A stretch of DNA of 64,000 nt from Streptomyces olivaceus. GTDB lineage: Bacteria; Actinomycetota; Actinomycetes; Streptomycetales; Streptomycetaceae. A program made the position numbers and the translations under genes. Every line of letters begins with the position of its first letter. Position 1 is the first letter of the stretch. Positions 33,507 through 41,446 of this stretch are shown piece after piece. Location: contig NZ_JOFH01000003.1 of assembly GCF_000721235.1 (NCBI RefSeq), positions 267,206-331,205 of the forward strand, in the 5' to 3' direction. The notes under the pieces were generated by a model. It was not told the origin of the DNA. It did no database searches and worked only from the letters and a program-made list of their open reading frames with translations.

Positions 33507-34883
33507 ATGACCACGTCGGTCGTCCTGTTCACCCGCGATCTGCGGCTGCACGACCACCCACCGCTGCGCGCGGCCCTGAACGGCTCCGACGCCGTCGTGC
33601 CGCTGTTCGTCCGCGACCGGGCCGTCGACACCGCCGGTTTCGCCGCGCCCAACCGGCTCGCCCTGCTCTCCGACTGTCTGCGGGACCTGGACGCGGGCCT
33701 GCGCGAGCGGGGCGGGCGGCTGATCGTCCGCTCCGGCGACCTGGTCGCGCAGGTGTGCGCGGTCGCCGCGGAGGCGGAGGCCGACGAGGTGCACGTGGCG
33801 GCCGACGTCAGCGGACACGCGCACCGGCGCGAGGAGGCGCTGCGGTCCGCGCTGGAGGCACAGGGCCGCCGGCTGCACGTCCACGACGCCGTGACCACCG
33901 TCCTGGCCCCGGGGGCCGTCACCCCGGCCGCCTCCGACCACTTCGCCGTGTTCACGCCGTACTTCCGGCGCTGGGCCGAGTGCTCCGTCCGGGACGCCCT
34001 GGCCGCGCCCCGGAAGGTCCGGGTCCCGGACGGCCTCCGCTCGGAGCCGCTGCCCGCCCGCGAGGACCTGGCGGGACTGTCACCGGGACTGGCGCGGGGC
34101 GGGGAGCGGGAGGCCAGGAAGCGGGTGTCGGCCTGGCTGCGCGGCGGCGTCACCGGGTACGCGGACCACCACGACGACCTGGCCGGCGACGCCACCTCCC
34201 GGCTCTCCCCGCACCTGCACTTCGGTGCCCTCTCCCCCGTCGAGCTGGTGCACCGCGCCCGGCGCGGGGGCGGCCCCGGCGCCGAGGCGTTCGTGCGGCA
34301 GCTGGCCTGGCGGGACTTCCACGCCCAGGTCCTGTCCGCGCGCCCGCGCAGCTCCGCGGCCGACTACCGCACCCGGCGGGACCGCTGGCGCACCGGCGCC
34401 GCCGCCGAGGCGGACGTGGCGGCGTGGAAGGACGGGCGGACCGGCTACCCGATCGTGGACGCCGCGATGCGCCAGCTGCGGCACGAGGGCTGGATGCACA
34501 ACCGGGGCCGCCTGCTGGTCGCCAGTTTCCTCACCAAGACGCTCTACGTGGACTGGCGGATCGGCGCCCGGCACTTCCTGGACCTGCTCGCGGACGGCGA
34601 CGTGGCCAACAACCAGATGAACTGGCAGTGGACCGCCGGCACCGGCACCGACACCCGCCCGCACCGCGTCCTCAACCCGACGACGCAGGCGCGGCGCTTC
34701 GATCCCGACGGGGTGTACGTCCGGCGCTGGGTGTCCGAGCTGGCGGGTCTCGAGGGGCGGTCCGTGCACGAGCCGTGGCGGCTGCCGGAGGCCGAGCGGT
34801 CCGCGTACGGCGCGTACCCGGACCCGATCGTCGGCCTCGCGGAGGGCCTGGAGCGCTTCAAGCGGGCCCGCGGACGCGACTGA
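33507..34883 (+). CDS. phr: Deoxyribodipyrimidine photolyase (class I)
   Basis: 458 residues. N-terminal alpha/beta antenna domain (SVVLFTRDLRLHDHPPLRAA), then the helical FAD domain. Its motifs are TSRLSPHLHFGALSPVEL, FVRQLAWRDFHAQVL, GYPIVDAAMRQLRHEGWMHN and LYVDWRIGARHFLDLLADGD. NQMNWQWTAGTGTDTRP contains the conserved Asn-x-x-x-Trp-x-Trp segment. It repairs cyclobutane pyrimidine dimers in DNA with blue light energy and reduced FAD. GAGGAG precedes the ATG. Length and all FAD motifs are normal, so it should be active. Whether the antenna is MTHF or 8-HDF is not visible; actinobacteria commonly use 8-HDF. Confidence 0.94.
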   Translation: MTTSVVLFTRDLRLHDHPPLRAALNGSDAVVPLFVRDRAVDTAGFAAPNRLALLSDCLRDLDAGLRERGGRLIVRSGDLVAQVCAVAAEAEADEVHVAADVSGHAHRREEALRSALEAQGRRLHVHDAVTTVLAPGAVTPAASDHFAVFTPYFRRWAECSVRDALAAPRKVRVPDGLRSEPLPAREDLAGLSPGLARGGEREARKRVSAWLRGGVTGYADHHDDLAGDATSRLSPHLHFGALSPVELVHRARRGGGPGAEAFVRQLAWRDFHAQVLSARPRSSAADYRTRRDRWRTGAAAEADVAAWKDGRTGYPIVDAAMRQLRHEGWMHNRGRLLVASFLTKTLYVDWRIGARHFLDLLADGDVANNQMNWQWTAGTGTDTRPHRVLNPTTQARRFDPDGVYVRRWVSELAGLEGRSVHEPWRLPEAERSAYGAYPDPIVGLAEGLERFKRARGRD

Positions 34884-34937
34884 CGCCCGCCGCGCCCCGG
34901 CGGAAGGGCGCAGTGGCGGGCCCGGCACTCGGGCGTC

Positions 34938-35396
34938 TCAGCCGGCGGGGCCGTCCGGCGTGCGGGTGGCGGAGCCGTCGGGGCGGGGGGTGTGGTCCGG
35001 GTGGTCGCGGGTCCGCCGCGCCTCCTTCAGCTCCGCCTCGTACAGGTGGCCGCGGCCCCCGGCCAGCCGGTCCACCGCCGACCGCTCCAGGTCCCTGAAG
35101 GCCTGGTAGTAGGTCCGGTCGTACGCCTCGACGATCTGGAACGTCCAGTGGCCGGGGATGACGTTGCGGCCCACGAGCTCCGTGCGGACGCGCTCCGCCC
35201 AGTCCTCGTGTCCGGCGGCGCGCAGCAGCTCGACCGCGCGGTCGAGCTCGAAGTCCGCCGAGCCGGTGAGCTGGTGGAACGCGAACAGGTGGCCGCGGGC
35301 GCACTCGGTCGTCTCCAGCGCCTTGGACAGGGAGCCGAGGGCCTCGACCGTCTCGTCGCTGACGCCCTCGGGGCGCCGGTGCCCGTCGTCATCCAT
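34938..35396 (-). CDS. Conserved hypothetical protein in DUF3140/DUF2945 operon
   Basis: 152 residues, helical, soluble. The core reads VEALGSLSKALETTECARGH, LFAFHQLTGSADFELDRAVE, VGRNVIPGHWTFQIVEAYDR and TYYQAFRDLERSAVDRLAGG. The C-terminal tail is charged and disordered. I recognise it as a recurring actinobacterial hypothetical but know no function. Its ATG lies within the end of the DUF3140 gene (8-bp overlap), so the two are translationally coupled. It ends 54 bp from the convergent photolyase gene. Confidence 0.75.
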   Translation of the reverse strand: MDDDGHRRPEGVSDETVEALGSLSKALETTECARGHLFAFHQLTGSADFELDRAVELLRAAGHEDWAERVRTELVGRNVIPGHWTFQIVEAYDRTYYQAFRDLERSAVDRLAGGRGHLYEAELKEARRTRDHPDHTPRPDGSATRTPDGPAG

Positions 35397-35730
35397 GGTG
35401 CTCCAGCGGGTCGTGGCCCCAGTTCATCAGCGAGTACCGCCACCGGGTGTCCCCGACGTCGCCGGACGGGCGCTGGGCCAGGTGCCGGTGGACGTAGCCG
35501 ACGACCTTGCGCATGTGCTCGTAGTCGTCGTCCGTGAGGTCGCCCTTGTTCTTCCGCAGGATCTCGACGATCCGGCGGCCGGACGCGTGTCCGACGGACT
35601 CGCCCCCGTCCTGGTGGTGCCCGGCGTCCCGCGACTCGTCGCTGTCGAGCCACGTGTCCAGTTCGGCCGGTGTCAAGTTCACCAGCTCGTGGAACTCGTC
35701 CCGGGTTTCCCTCTGCTCGTCGCCGTCCAT
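35389..35730 (-). CDS. DUF3140 protein
   Basis: 113 residues from the ATG at 35730. The sequence DEFHELVNLTPAELDTWLDS, RIVEILRKNKGDLTDDDYEH and MRKVVGYVHRHLAQRP is diagnostic of DUF3140. This small helical domain has been noted in actinobacteria and soil bacteria, often beside DUF2945. Some relatives have been described as DNA-binding, but no function is established to my knowledge. A gap of 22 bp follows the DUF2945 gene, and an 8-bp overlap joins it to the next gene. Confidence 0.85.
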   Translation of the reverse strand: MDGDEQRETRDEFHELVNLTPAELDTWLDSDESRDAGHHQDGGESVGHASGRRIVEILRKNKGDLTDDDYEHMRKVVGYVHRHLAQRPSGDVGDTRWRYSLMNWGHDPLEHHG

Positions 35731-35752
35731 GGCGCCCCGCTCCCTCTCCGGC

Positions 35753-35980
35753 TCACTTCTTCTTGAGCGCGGACGGCTTGTGGACCGCCGACCCGCCCGA
35801 CTTGTCACTGCGGACCTGGTACTGCGGATCGTCGGAGGAGGCGTCCACGGTGCGGCCGGCCGCCTCGGTGCGCTCGGTGATCTTCTTCTCCACCTCGCCC
35901 TCGGTGCGGGAGCCGTGGCTGCTCCAGGTGACCTTGTCGCCCTTCTTCAGGTTCTCGCCGTCGTCGCGGTTCTTCGCCAT
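35753..35980 (-). CDS. DUF2945 (HVA1/Tudor-like) small protein
   Basis: 75 residues, basic. LKKGDKVTWSSHGSRTEGEV followed by an Arg/Lys-rich segment and DPQYQVRSDKSGGSAVHKPS is the DUF2945 pattern, an SH3/Tudor-like fold also called hypervirulence-associated domain. AGGAG precedes the ATG. It heads a three-gene leftward operon with DUF3140 and the 152-residue protein. The set sits next to the photolyase gene and may be stress-related, but the biochemical role is unknown. Confidence 0.88.
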   Translation of the reverse strand: MAKNRDDGENLKKGDKVTWSSHGSRTEGEVEKKITERTEAAGRTVDASSDDPQYQVRSDKSGGSAVHKPSALKKK

Positions 35981-36164
35981 CGTCCTGCTCCTTGTCGCGC
36001 GTGCCCCCCTGGCTCTCCCCCGGCCGCCCGGGTTCCCAGCCCGTGGCGGACCACTCGGCCGGGGGCCGGGGTCCCGGGCCGAACTATCCTGGTCACGGCC
36101 CCGGCGCCGCCGTGCCCGGGTCCGTCGCCGTCACCGCCGCCGTCGTCGTTCCAGGAGCAGCCCG

Positions 36165-36968
36165 TTGAACACCAGTACAGCGACCCCGGACAGCTACTAC
36201 GAGCGGATCGACGAGCACCGCTACAAGCCCACCCCGCACGCGGGCGGGGCGTGGAGCGCGGACGAACAGCACTTCAGTCCGCTCGGCGGCCTGATCGTGC
36301 ACGCCGTCGACCGCCATCTGGCGGGCCGTGCCGGTGCGGACCTGTCGATGAGCCGGATCAGCTTCGACATCCTGGGCCGTCCGGCGCTGGACGAGTGCGA
36401 GATACGAGTGGAGACCGTCCGCCCGGGACGCACGATCGAGCTGGTCGAGGCGACCGTGCTCATAGCGGGCCGGTCGGTGGCCCGCGCCAGGGCCTGGCTG
36501 CTGGCCGACGTGGACACGAGCGCCGTCGCGGGTGGCGGCGCCGACCGCCTCGCCGCGCCGGAGACGCTCGGGCGCTGGCCGATGGACACCGAGTGGCCGG
36601 GCGGATACATCGCCTCCCTGGACGTACGTCCGCTCGCACCGCCCTCCCCCGGCCGCACCACCGCCTGGGTCTCCACCGGTCTCGGCCTGGTCGCCGGGGA
36701 GAGCGCGAGCCCGCTGGCCTCCTACGTCGCGCTGGTCGACACCGCCAACGGCATCGCGGTGCGGCAGTCGCCGCGGGAGTGGATGTTCCCCAACGTCGAC
36801 CTGACGCTGCACCTGCACCGCGCGCCGCGCGGCGGCTGGACCGGCCTCGACACCACCGTCGTCTTCGGACCGACCGGACAGGGCATCACCAGCACCGTGC
36901 TGCACGACGTGGACGGTCCGGTGGGCCACGCCCAGCAGCTGCTCACCGTCCGGCCGCTGCCCCGGTAG
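36165..36968 (+). CDS. Acyl-CoA thioesterase-like protein (TesB-type double hotdog)
   Basis: 267 residues from a TTG at 36165 with CAGGAG 6 bp upstream; no in-frame ATG fits better. The N-terminal hotdog is YYERIDEHRYKPTPHAGGAW, SPLGGLIVHAVDRHL and LSMSRISFDILGRP. The C-terminal hotdog contains SPLASYVALVDTANGIAVRQ and FPNVDLTLHLHRAPRGGWTG-LDTTVVFG. This is the TesB-like/4HBT_3 arrangement of actinobacterial thioesterases, which hydrolyse acyl-CoA in the cytosol. Acyl chain preference cannot be read. Its 3' end overlaps an antisense gene remnant (36943-37071). Confidence 0.85.
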   Translation: MNTSTATPDSYYERIDEHRYKPTPHAGGAWSADEQHFSPLGGLIVHAVDRHLAGRAGADLSMSRISFDILGRPALDECEIRVETVRPGRTIELVEATVLIAGRSVARARAWLLADVDTSAVAGGGADRLAAPETLGRWPMDTEWPGGYIASLDVRPLAPPSPGRTTAWVSTGLGLVAGESASPLASYVALVDTANGIAVRQSPREWMFPNVDLTLHLHRAPRGGWTGLDTTVVFGPTGQGITSTVLHDVDGPVGHAQQLLTVRPLPR

Positions 36969-37071
36969 TCAGGACGAGGCGTCCGCGTACCCCGCCCGCC
37001 TCCAGCCTGCGGTGGGCCTCGGCCGTCTGCGACAGGGGCAGCCGGGCGGCGATGCGCGGGCGCGCGTTCAT
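36943..37071 (-). pseudogene. Remnant: C-terminal tail of an MDR (quinone oxidoreductase-like) gene
   Basis: Leftward reading from 37071 gives 42 residues, including PRIAARLPLSQTAEAHRRLE and AGGVRGRLVLTT. These match the last residues of zinc-type/quinone-reductase MDR proteins (in the family, LPLAEAAEAHRLLESGGVRGKLVL). The remaining 280 or so residues are absent. Directly upstream is the intact membrane-protein gene, whose stop overlaps the remnant's first ATG by 4 bp. Most likely a deletion joined the two. It overlaps the end of the thioesterase gene antisense by 26 bp. It might still be translated by coupling, but cannot fold as an MDR enzyme. Confidence 0.75.
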
Positions 37072-37616
37072 GCCGTGCCCGCCCGGGAGACGCCGGGGCG
37101 GGCTCCCGGCCGACGGGCCCGCTCCCTGCGTCCGCGCCGCGTCGGGCCCCAGGGCTTGAGGAGCGAGATGACCGTCATGAAGACGTACGCGGACAGCGAG
37201 ACGACCGGACCGGCCAGCACGTCCCCCGCGTCGGGCAGGGCCTCGCCCGCGGCGACCGCGGCGACCGCGGAGTTCACGCCGGGCCGCAGCGCGAGGACCG
37301 TGGCGACGGTGGTGGCCGAGGTCAGCCAGAACTTCGTGAACACCCACCGGTGCCGGGCCAGACCCCACTGCGTGCCCAGGGCGAGCACCACACCGCTCGT
37401 CAGGGTGAGGAGGGCGAGGGGAAGCAGCAGCCAGTCGGCGAACAGCTTCATTGAGCGGACACTGGCCTCCACCGCGGTCGGGGAGGCGGTGGTGGCCGCG
37501 GTCGCGCCCAGCGCCAGCAGTCCGAGCGTGAGCCCGAGCCAGCTCGCGGAGGCGACGACGTGGACGACGAGGAGGCCCCGGCGTGCGGGGCGGCTGAGTT
37601 TCTTCACCCCGCCCAC
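37068..37616 (-). CDS. DUF2269-like integral membrane protein
   Basis: 182 residues with four hydrophobic spans: GLLVVHVVASASWLGLTLGL, LFADWLLLPLALLTLTSGVV, WLTSATTVATVLALRPGV and VVSLSAYVFMTVISLL. The tail KPWGPTRRGRRERARRPGAR is strongly basic and cytoplasmic. The small four-helix layout resembles DUF2269/CopD-like proteins. Function unknown. The ATG at 37616 lacks a convincing ribosome site; a GTG three codons later is an alternative. It runs directly into the MDR gene remnant. Confidence 0.75.
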   Translation of the reverse strand: MGGVKKLSRPARRGLLVVHVVASASWLGLTLGLLALGATAATTASPTAVEASVRSMKLFADWLLLPLALLTLTSGVVLALGTQWGLARHRWVFTKFWLTSATTVATVLALRPGVNSAVAAVAAGEALPDAGDVLAGPVVSLSAYVFMTVISLLKPWGPTRRGRRERARRPGARPGVSRAGTA

Positions 37617-37817
37617 GCTGCCGGGGCACGGCGGCGAAGACGTCCGGCGGCGGGAGTAACCCCGGATACCGGCCCGGGCGTACTCGGCGGGGTGCCGCCG
37701 TGCCCCGGTCGGAGCAGCGCCGGGCCGCTCGCCGGGCGGGCGGTCGCCGTGCGCCCTAGCGTGACCGGTGCGACCGGTACCGACCGGTGCGTCGAGGAAA
37801 CGCCTCTAGGAGTTCCC

Positions 37818-38243
37818 ATGCGTCTGCCCGTCGAACTCAGGCACGTCGCCCCGCGACTGGCGACCGGGGCCTTCATTCTCAACTCCGGTCTGGCCAAGCG
37901 CGGGGCCGACGAGCAGACCGCCGCGATGATGCACGGGATGGCGAAGAACACCTATCCCTTCCTCGGGAAGGTCGAGCCCGGGAAGTTCGTCCGGCTGCTC
38001 TCCGCCGGCGAGATCGCGCTCGGCGCCGCGCTGCTCCTGCCGGTGGTTCCGACGGCCCTCGCGGGTGCCGGCCTGACCGCGTTCTCCGCCGGTCTCCTGG
38101 GCCTGTACCTGCGTACGCCCGGCATGCGGGAGGAGGGCGGCCTGCGCCCCACGCAGGAGGGCACCGCCCTGGCGAAGGACACCTGGATGCTGGGCATCGG
38201 GATCGGGTTCGTCGTCGACGGGATCCAGCGCCGGTGCCGGTGA
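37818..38243 (+). CDS. DoxX-like small membrane protein
   Basis: 141 residues from an ATG with TAGGAG. Pattern APRLATGAFILNSGLAKRGA, VKLxAGEIALGAALLLPVVP-like segment (VRLLSAGEIALGAALLLP), AGAGLTAFSAGLLGLYLRTP and a final span LGIGIGFVVDGI. Three to four membrane spans with the GFxxxxSGxxK-type start suit the DoxX superfamily, often linked to redox homeostasis. Function unknown. It ends in a 27-nt tandem repeat region shared with the convergent kinase gene. Confidence 0.75.
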   Translation: MRLPVELRHVAPRLATGAFILNSGLAKRGADEQTAAMMHGMAKNTYPFLGKVEPGKFVRLLSAGEIALGAALLLPVVPTALAGAGLTAFSAGLLGLYLRTPGMREEGGLRPTQEGTALAKDTWMLGIGIGFVVDGIQRRCR

Positions 38244-38244
38244 C

Positions 38245-38325
38245 GGCGACGGCGGCCGGTCCAACGGCCTAGACGACGGCTGCCGGTCCAGCGGCGTGGA
38301 CGACGGCTGCCGGTCTAGCGGCGCA
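38245..38325. repeat. Tandem repeat, 3 x 27 bp, at the 3' ends of convergent genes
   Basis: Units run 38245-38271, 38272-38298 and 38299-38325. The last two differ at few positions (core GACGACGGCTGCCGGTC), and the first is more diverged. The third unit includes the stop and last codons of the kinase gene. The repeats fill the whole gap between the DoxX-like and kinase genes. They probably arose by slippage or duplication and may vary among strains. Confidence 0.8.
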
Positions 38326-39310
38326 GGGGCGCCGACGTGTTCCAGTCGTCGTCCGGGCGGGCCAGCAGGGCCTCGATCGCGGCCTCCTCGGGCAGGGGGC
38401 CGTGGTCGCCCACCACCGTCAGCGCGGAGGCCGCCGCGATGTGGCCGAGGCGCAGCGCCCCGGTGAGGCCGGGGCCCCGCCACAGGCCGGCGAGGAATCC
38501 GGCGGCGAACGCGTCCCCCGCGCCGACGGGCTCCACCACTTCGACGGCCGGCGCGGGCACCGTGCACACACCCTCGTCGGTGAACGCGGTGGCGCCGCGC
38601 CCGCCGTCCTTGACGACAAGGACGCGCGGACCGCTCAGCAGCCCGCGCACGTCGGCGGGAGCGAGACCGGCGCCCCACAGGCCCTGCGCCTCGTCGAGGC
38701 CGACGAAGGCGATGTCGGCGCGGTCGGCCAGGTCGCGCAGGACCGAGGGCGCCGTGTCCGGCGGCCACAGCGCGGGGCGGTGGTTGACGTCGAAGCTGAC
38801 GGCGTGGGTGCGCTCGTGCGGCGGCGTGTGCAGGGCCCGTTCCGCCAGGGCCCGGCAGGACGGGGAGAGGGCCGGGGTCACCCCGGTCAGGTGCAGCAGG
38901 GCCGCCGCGCCGACCCGTTCGTCGTCGAGGACGCCGGGGCCGAGGGCCGAGGCCGCGGAACCCTTCCGGTAGTAGTGCACGCGGGTGCCGTCCGGGTCGG
39001 GGTCCTTCAGCAGCAGGCCGGTCGGCCGGCCGGGGTCGGTGCGCACGCCGGACACGTCGACCCCCGCCTTGCCGACGGCCCCCGTCACCCGGCGGCCCAG
39101 CGCGTCGTCGCCGACCGCGGAGAGCCAGGAGACGGGCAGGCCGAGGTCGGCGAGGTACATGGCGACGTTCGACTCGGCTCCTGCCACCGACAGGCGCACC
39201 GACTCCGCGCCGTCCAGCGTGTCGGGCGGGGCCGGGGACATGGCGGCCATCGTCTCCCCGACGCAGACCACCGGGCCGCGTGGTGGGCGCCAGGGACGCA
39301 CGGCGCTCAT
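38315..39310 (-). CDS. kdgK: PfkB-family 2-keto-3-deoxy-sugar kinase
   Basis: 331 residues, ribokinase fold. VVCVGETMAAMSPAPPD at the start, then the substrate-binding VAGAESNVAMYLADLGLPVS and LSAVGDDALGRRV. The C-terminal anion-hole and catalytic Asp are in EPVGAGDAFAAGFLAGL. With the KDPG-type aldolase upstream it would phosphorylate 2-keto-3-deoxy-galactonate or -gluconate. This is the last step before aldol cleavage in the De Ley-Doudoroff/Entner-Doudoroff branch. The dehydratase gene that should supply its substrate is broken in this cluster (40150-40427). Substrate choice is therefore inferred. Confidence 0.85.
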   Translation of the reverse strand: MSAVRPWRPPRGPVVCVGETMAAMSPAPPDTLDGAESVRLSVAGAESNVAMYLADLGLPVSWLSAVGDDALGRRVTGAVGKAGVDVSGVRTDPGRPTGLLLKDPDPDGTRVHYYRKGSAASALGPGVLDDERVGAAALLHLTGVTPALSPSCRALAERALHTPPHERTHAVSFDVNHRPALWPPDTAPSVLRDLADRADIAFVGLDEAQGLWGAGLAPADVRGLLSGPRVLVVKDGGRGATAFTDEGVCTVPAPAVEVVEPVGAGDAFAAGFLAGLWRGPGLTGALRLGHIAAASALTVVGDHGPLPEEAAIEALLARPDDDWNTSAPLRR

Positions 39311-39407
39311 GCCCGCTCCCCCGTCGCCGTGGCCGTGGTGGAGGGCGCGCCTCGTTCCGTGCCCGCGGTCACGAGCCGCGCGGTACGCCGGTCGCCGTGT
39401 GCGCGCC

Positions 39408-40040
39408 TCATGGCCGGGCCTCTCGCACAGCGGCGCGGAACGCCCTGGCCCGGCTGCGCAGGGCGTCGAGGTCGCCTCCGTCGGCGGCGTCGCCGATCAG
39501 CGGGGAGCCGACACCGACCGCGGTGGCGCCGGCCGCCAGGTGGGCGCGGGCCGCCTCCTCGTCGACGCCGCCCACCGGTACGAGCGGTTCGTCGGGGAAC
39601 GGTCCGCGCAGTGCCTTCACATAGTCGGGCCCGCCGGCCTGGGCCGCCGGGAAGATCTTGAGGGCGGCGGCCCCGAGGGTGCGGGCCATGATGACGTCGG
39701 TGGGCGTCATGACACCGGCCAGGACGGGCATGCCCAGTTCGCGGGCCTCGCTGACGCCCTCGCCGAGCCCGGGGGTGACGGCGAAGTCGGCGCCCGCCCG
39801 GTGGGCGGCACGGGCGTCCTCGGTGGTGAGGACCGTGCCGGCGCCCAGGGGCCTGCCGGGTCCGAGGGCGGCCCTGGCCCGCTCGATGACCCGGAGGGCG
39901 TCGGCGCCGGTCAGGGAGACCTCGACGAGTTCCACGCCCTCCTCGGTCAGGGTGAGTACGGTGCGCAGCGCGGCGTCGGGGTCGGTTCCGCGCACGATGG
40001 CGACGAGGCGGTGTGCTGTCAGGGCGGCTCGCAGGTCCAC
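39408..40040 (-). CDS. kdgA: KDPG/KDPGal aldolase
   Basis: 210 residues from a GTG at 40040 with AAGGAGG upstream. Class I aldolase: [20 protein letters not shown], then [15 protein letters not shown] with the catalytic Glu. [20 protein letters not shown] and FAVTPGL follow, and the Schiff-base lysine lies in [15 protein letters not shown]. It splits 2-keto-3-deoxy-6-phosphogluconate or -galactonate into pyruvate and glyceraldehyde-3-phosphate. It is third in the leftward cluster gntR, dgoD remnant, kdgA, kdgK. All active-site residues I can identify are intact. Confidence 0.9.
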   Translation of the reverse strand: MDLRAALTAHRLVAIVRGTDPDAALRTVLTLTEEGVELVEVSLTGADALRVIERARAALGPGRPLGAGTVLTTEDARAAHRAGADFAVTPGLGEGVSEARELGMPVLAGVMTPTDVIMARTLGAAALKIFPAAQAGGPDYVKALRGPFPDEPLVPVGGVDEEAARAHLAAGATAVGVGSPLIGDAADGGDLDALRSRARAFRAAVREARP

Positions 40041-40149
40041 TGGCGGGCCTCCTTCTCGGGTTGGTGCGGGTCGGTCGGTCGTGCGGCGACGGCGACGGTC
40101 AGGCGCCGGCTCGCCCCGCCTGGGACGGGGACAGGGGGGGCGGTCGGGG

Positions 40150-40427
40150 TCACCACTCGGCGAACGACCCGTCCGGGTGCCGCCACACCGGGTTCCGCCA
40201 GGCGTGCCCGGCGCGGTCGGCGGCGCGTACGGCCTTCTCGTCGATGTCGACGCCGAGGCCCGGTGGCCGACGAGGTACTCGGCGAGGACGTCGACGGCGG
40301 CGCGGACGACCTCGGCGCGGCCCTCGACCACGGGTTCGCCCCAGCCGACCACGCCGTCGTCGGTCTCCACCCGGCAGAACAGCCAGCGGGGCGGAACGAG
40401 GAACGTCTCAATGCGGGTGATCTTCAC
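40150..40427 (-). pseudogene. dgoD: D-galactonate dehydratase gene with large internal deletion
   Basis: Starting at a GTG (40427), the first 54 codons read as the DgoD N-terminus: [20 protein letters not shown], then [20 protein letters not shown]. The sequence then switches frame near 40258. The next 36 codons read [20 protein letters not shown], then [16 protein letters not shown] and stop at 40150; this is the DgoD C-terminus. Roughly 290 codons of the usual 380 or so are missing, including the metal-binding Asp/Glu and catalytic His residues. It abuts the GntR gene stop without a gap. The gene cannot make an active dehydratase. Confidence 0.88.
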
Positions 40428-41216
40428 TTAGCCGGACAGCCTTTCCGTGTCGTCGGAGTCACCGACGTCGGTGACATCGCTTACGTCGCTTACGTCGCTT
40501 ACGCGGGTGACGTCGCCGACGCGGCGCTGGTCCCGGTGCGCCTGGTCGAGCAGGGCGCGCATCGCGGCCTCCGCCGCGTCCGGATCGCGGTCGCGGACGG
40601 CGTCCAGGACCGCCCGGTGCGCCGGTACCGGGTCGCCGCTGTGCGGGGAGCTGTGCACGATGCGGTCGCGGTGGGCGAGTCCGGACTCCAGCACCGCCCG
40701 CATGCGTTCGAGGAGTTCGTTGTGGGTGGCGGCGAGCAGGGCCCGGTGGAAGGCGAGGTCGGCGTCCACGGCGCGGGCCGGGCCCGCGTCCCGCTCCGCC
40801 ATCGCGGCCAGCGCGGCGTCCAGCGCGGCGAGGTCGGCGTCGGTGCGGCGGGCGGCGGCGAGCCGGACGGCGGCCGGTTCGACGATCGCCCGCATCTCGG
40901 CGAGGTCGTGCAGCAGCGCCTGGTCGCGGCCGTTGCCGTCGGCACCCTCGAACCGCCAGCGCAGGACGTCGGCGTCGAGCAGGTTCCAGTCGGCGCGGGA
41001 GCGGACGAAGGTGCCGCGCTTCTGACGGGCGTCGATCATCCCCTTGGCGGCCAGCACCTTCAGCGACTCGCGCAGCGCGGTCAGGCTCACGTCCAGCTCG
41101 CTCCGGAGTGCGACCAGGTCGAGCGTGGCACCCTCGGGGATCCGTCCGCCGAGGATGCGGCGGGCGAGGGCTTCCACGGTCTGGCCGTGCACGCCGCGGC
41201 GGGCGTAGGGAGTCAT
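40428..41216 (-). CDS. GntR/FadR-family regulator of the galactonate cluster
   Basis: 262 residues. Winged helix: VEALARRILGGRIPEGATLD, LVALRSELDVSLTALRESLK and VLAAKGMIDARQKRGTFVRS. An FCD effector domain follows (LAEMRAIVEPAAVRLAAARR, HRALLAATHNELLERM, AHRAVLDAVRDRDPDAAEAA). The C-terminus has an unusual run of VSD/VTD units encoded by 9-bp repeats. It is the first gene of the leftward cluster and presumably represses it in response to galactonate or a keto-deoxy sugar. The stop TAA is directly followed by the GTG of the dgoD remnant. Confidence 0.88.
   Translation of the reverse strand: MTPYARRGVHGQTVEALARRILGGRIPEGATLDLVALRSELDVSLTALRESLKVLAAKGMIDARQKRGTFVRSRADWNLLDADVLRWRFEGADGNGRDQALLHDLAEMRAIVEPAAVRLAAARRTDADLAALDAALAAMAERDAGPARAVDADLAFHRALLAATHNELLERMRAVLESGLAHRDRIVHSSPHSGDPVPAHRAVLDAVRDRDPDAAEAAMRALLDQAHRDQRRVGDVTRVSDVSDVSDVTDVGDSDDTERLSG
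40473..40512. repeat. 9-bp tandem repeat in the gntR 3' end
   Basis: About four copies of TACGTCGCT-like units lie in tandem, encoding the repeated Ser/Thr-Asp-Val tail of the GntR regulator (minus strand). The repeat keeps the frame, so copy number changes would only alter tail length. Confidence 0.7.
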
Positions 41217-41446
41217 GCCGCTGACCCTCCCCCGGCCGGGAACCCCTCGTCAATATTTATTACTAATTTATTCTCATCACTTCAAAGAGGGCTTCCACGA
41301 ATCCCCATCCTCGACGGCGGCACGCCCTTCCCTCCTGGCCCCATCCCGTCGGCAGCCGTCACTTTTCCCTCTGGGAGCAGGGGCGTCCGGCTCGTACGTT
41401 CGGAACCTGTCCACTCCACACCGAACCACCCCCGGAGGGTCTCTCC

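Noticed and set aside
36943..37629. 229-codon minus-strand frame containing the MDR tail
   Set aside because: Only the last 42 codons resemble a protein family; the rest is the membrane-protein gene in another frame.
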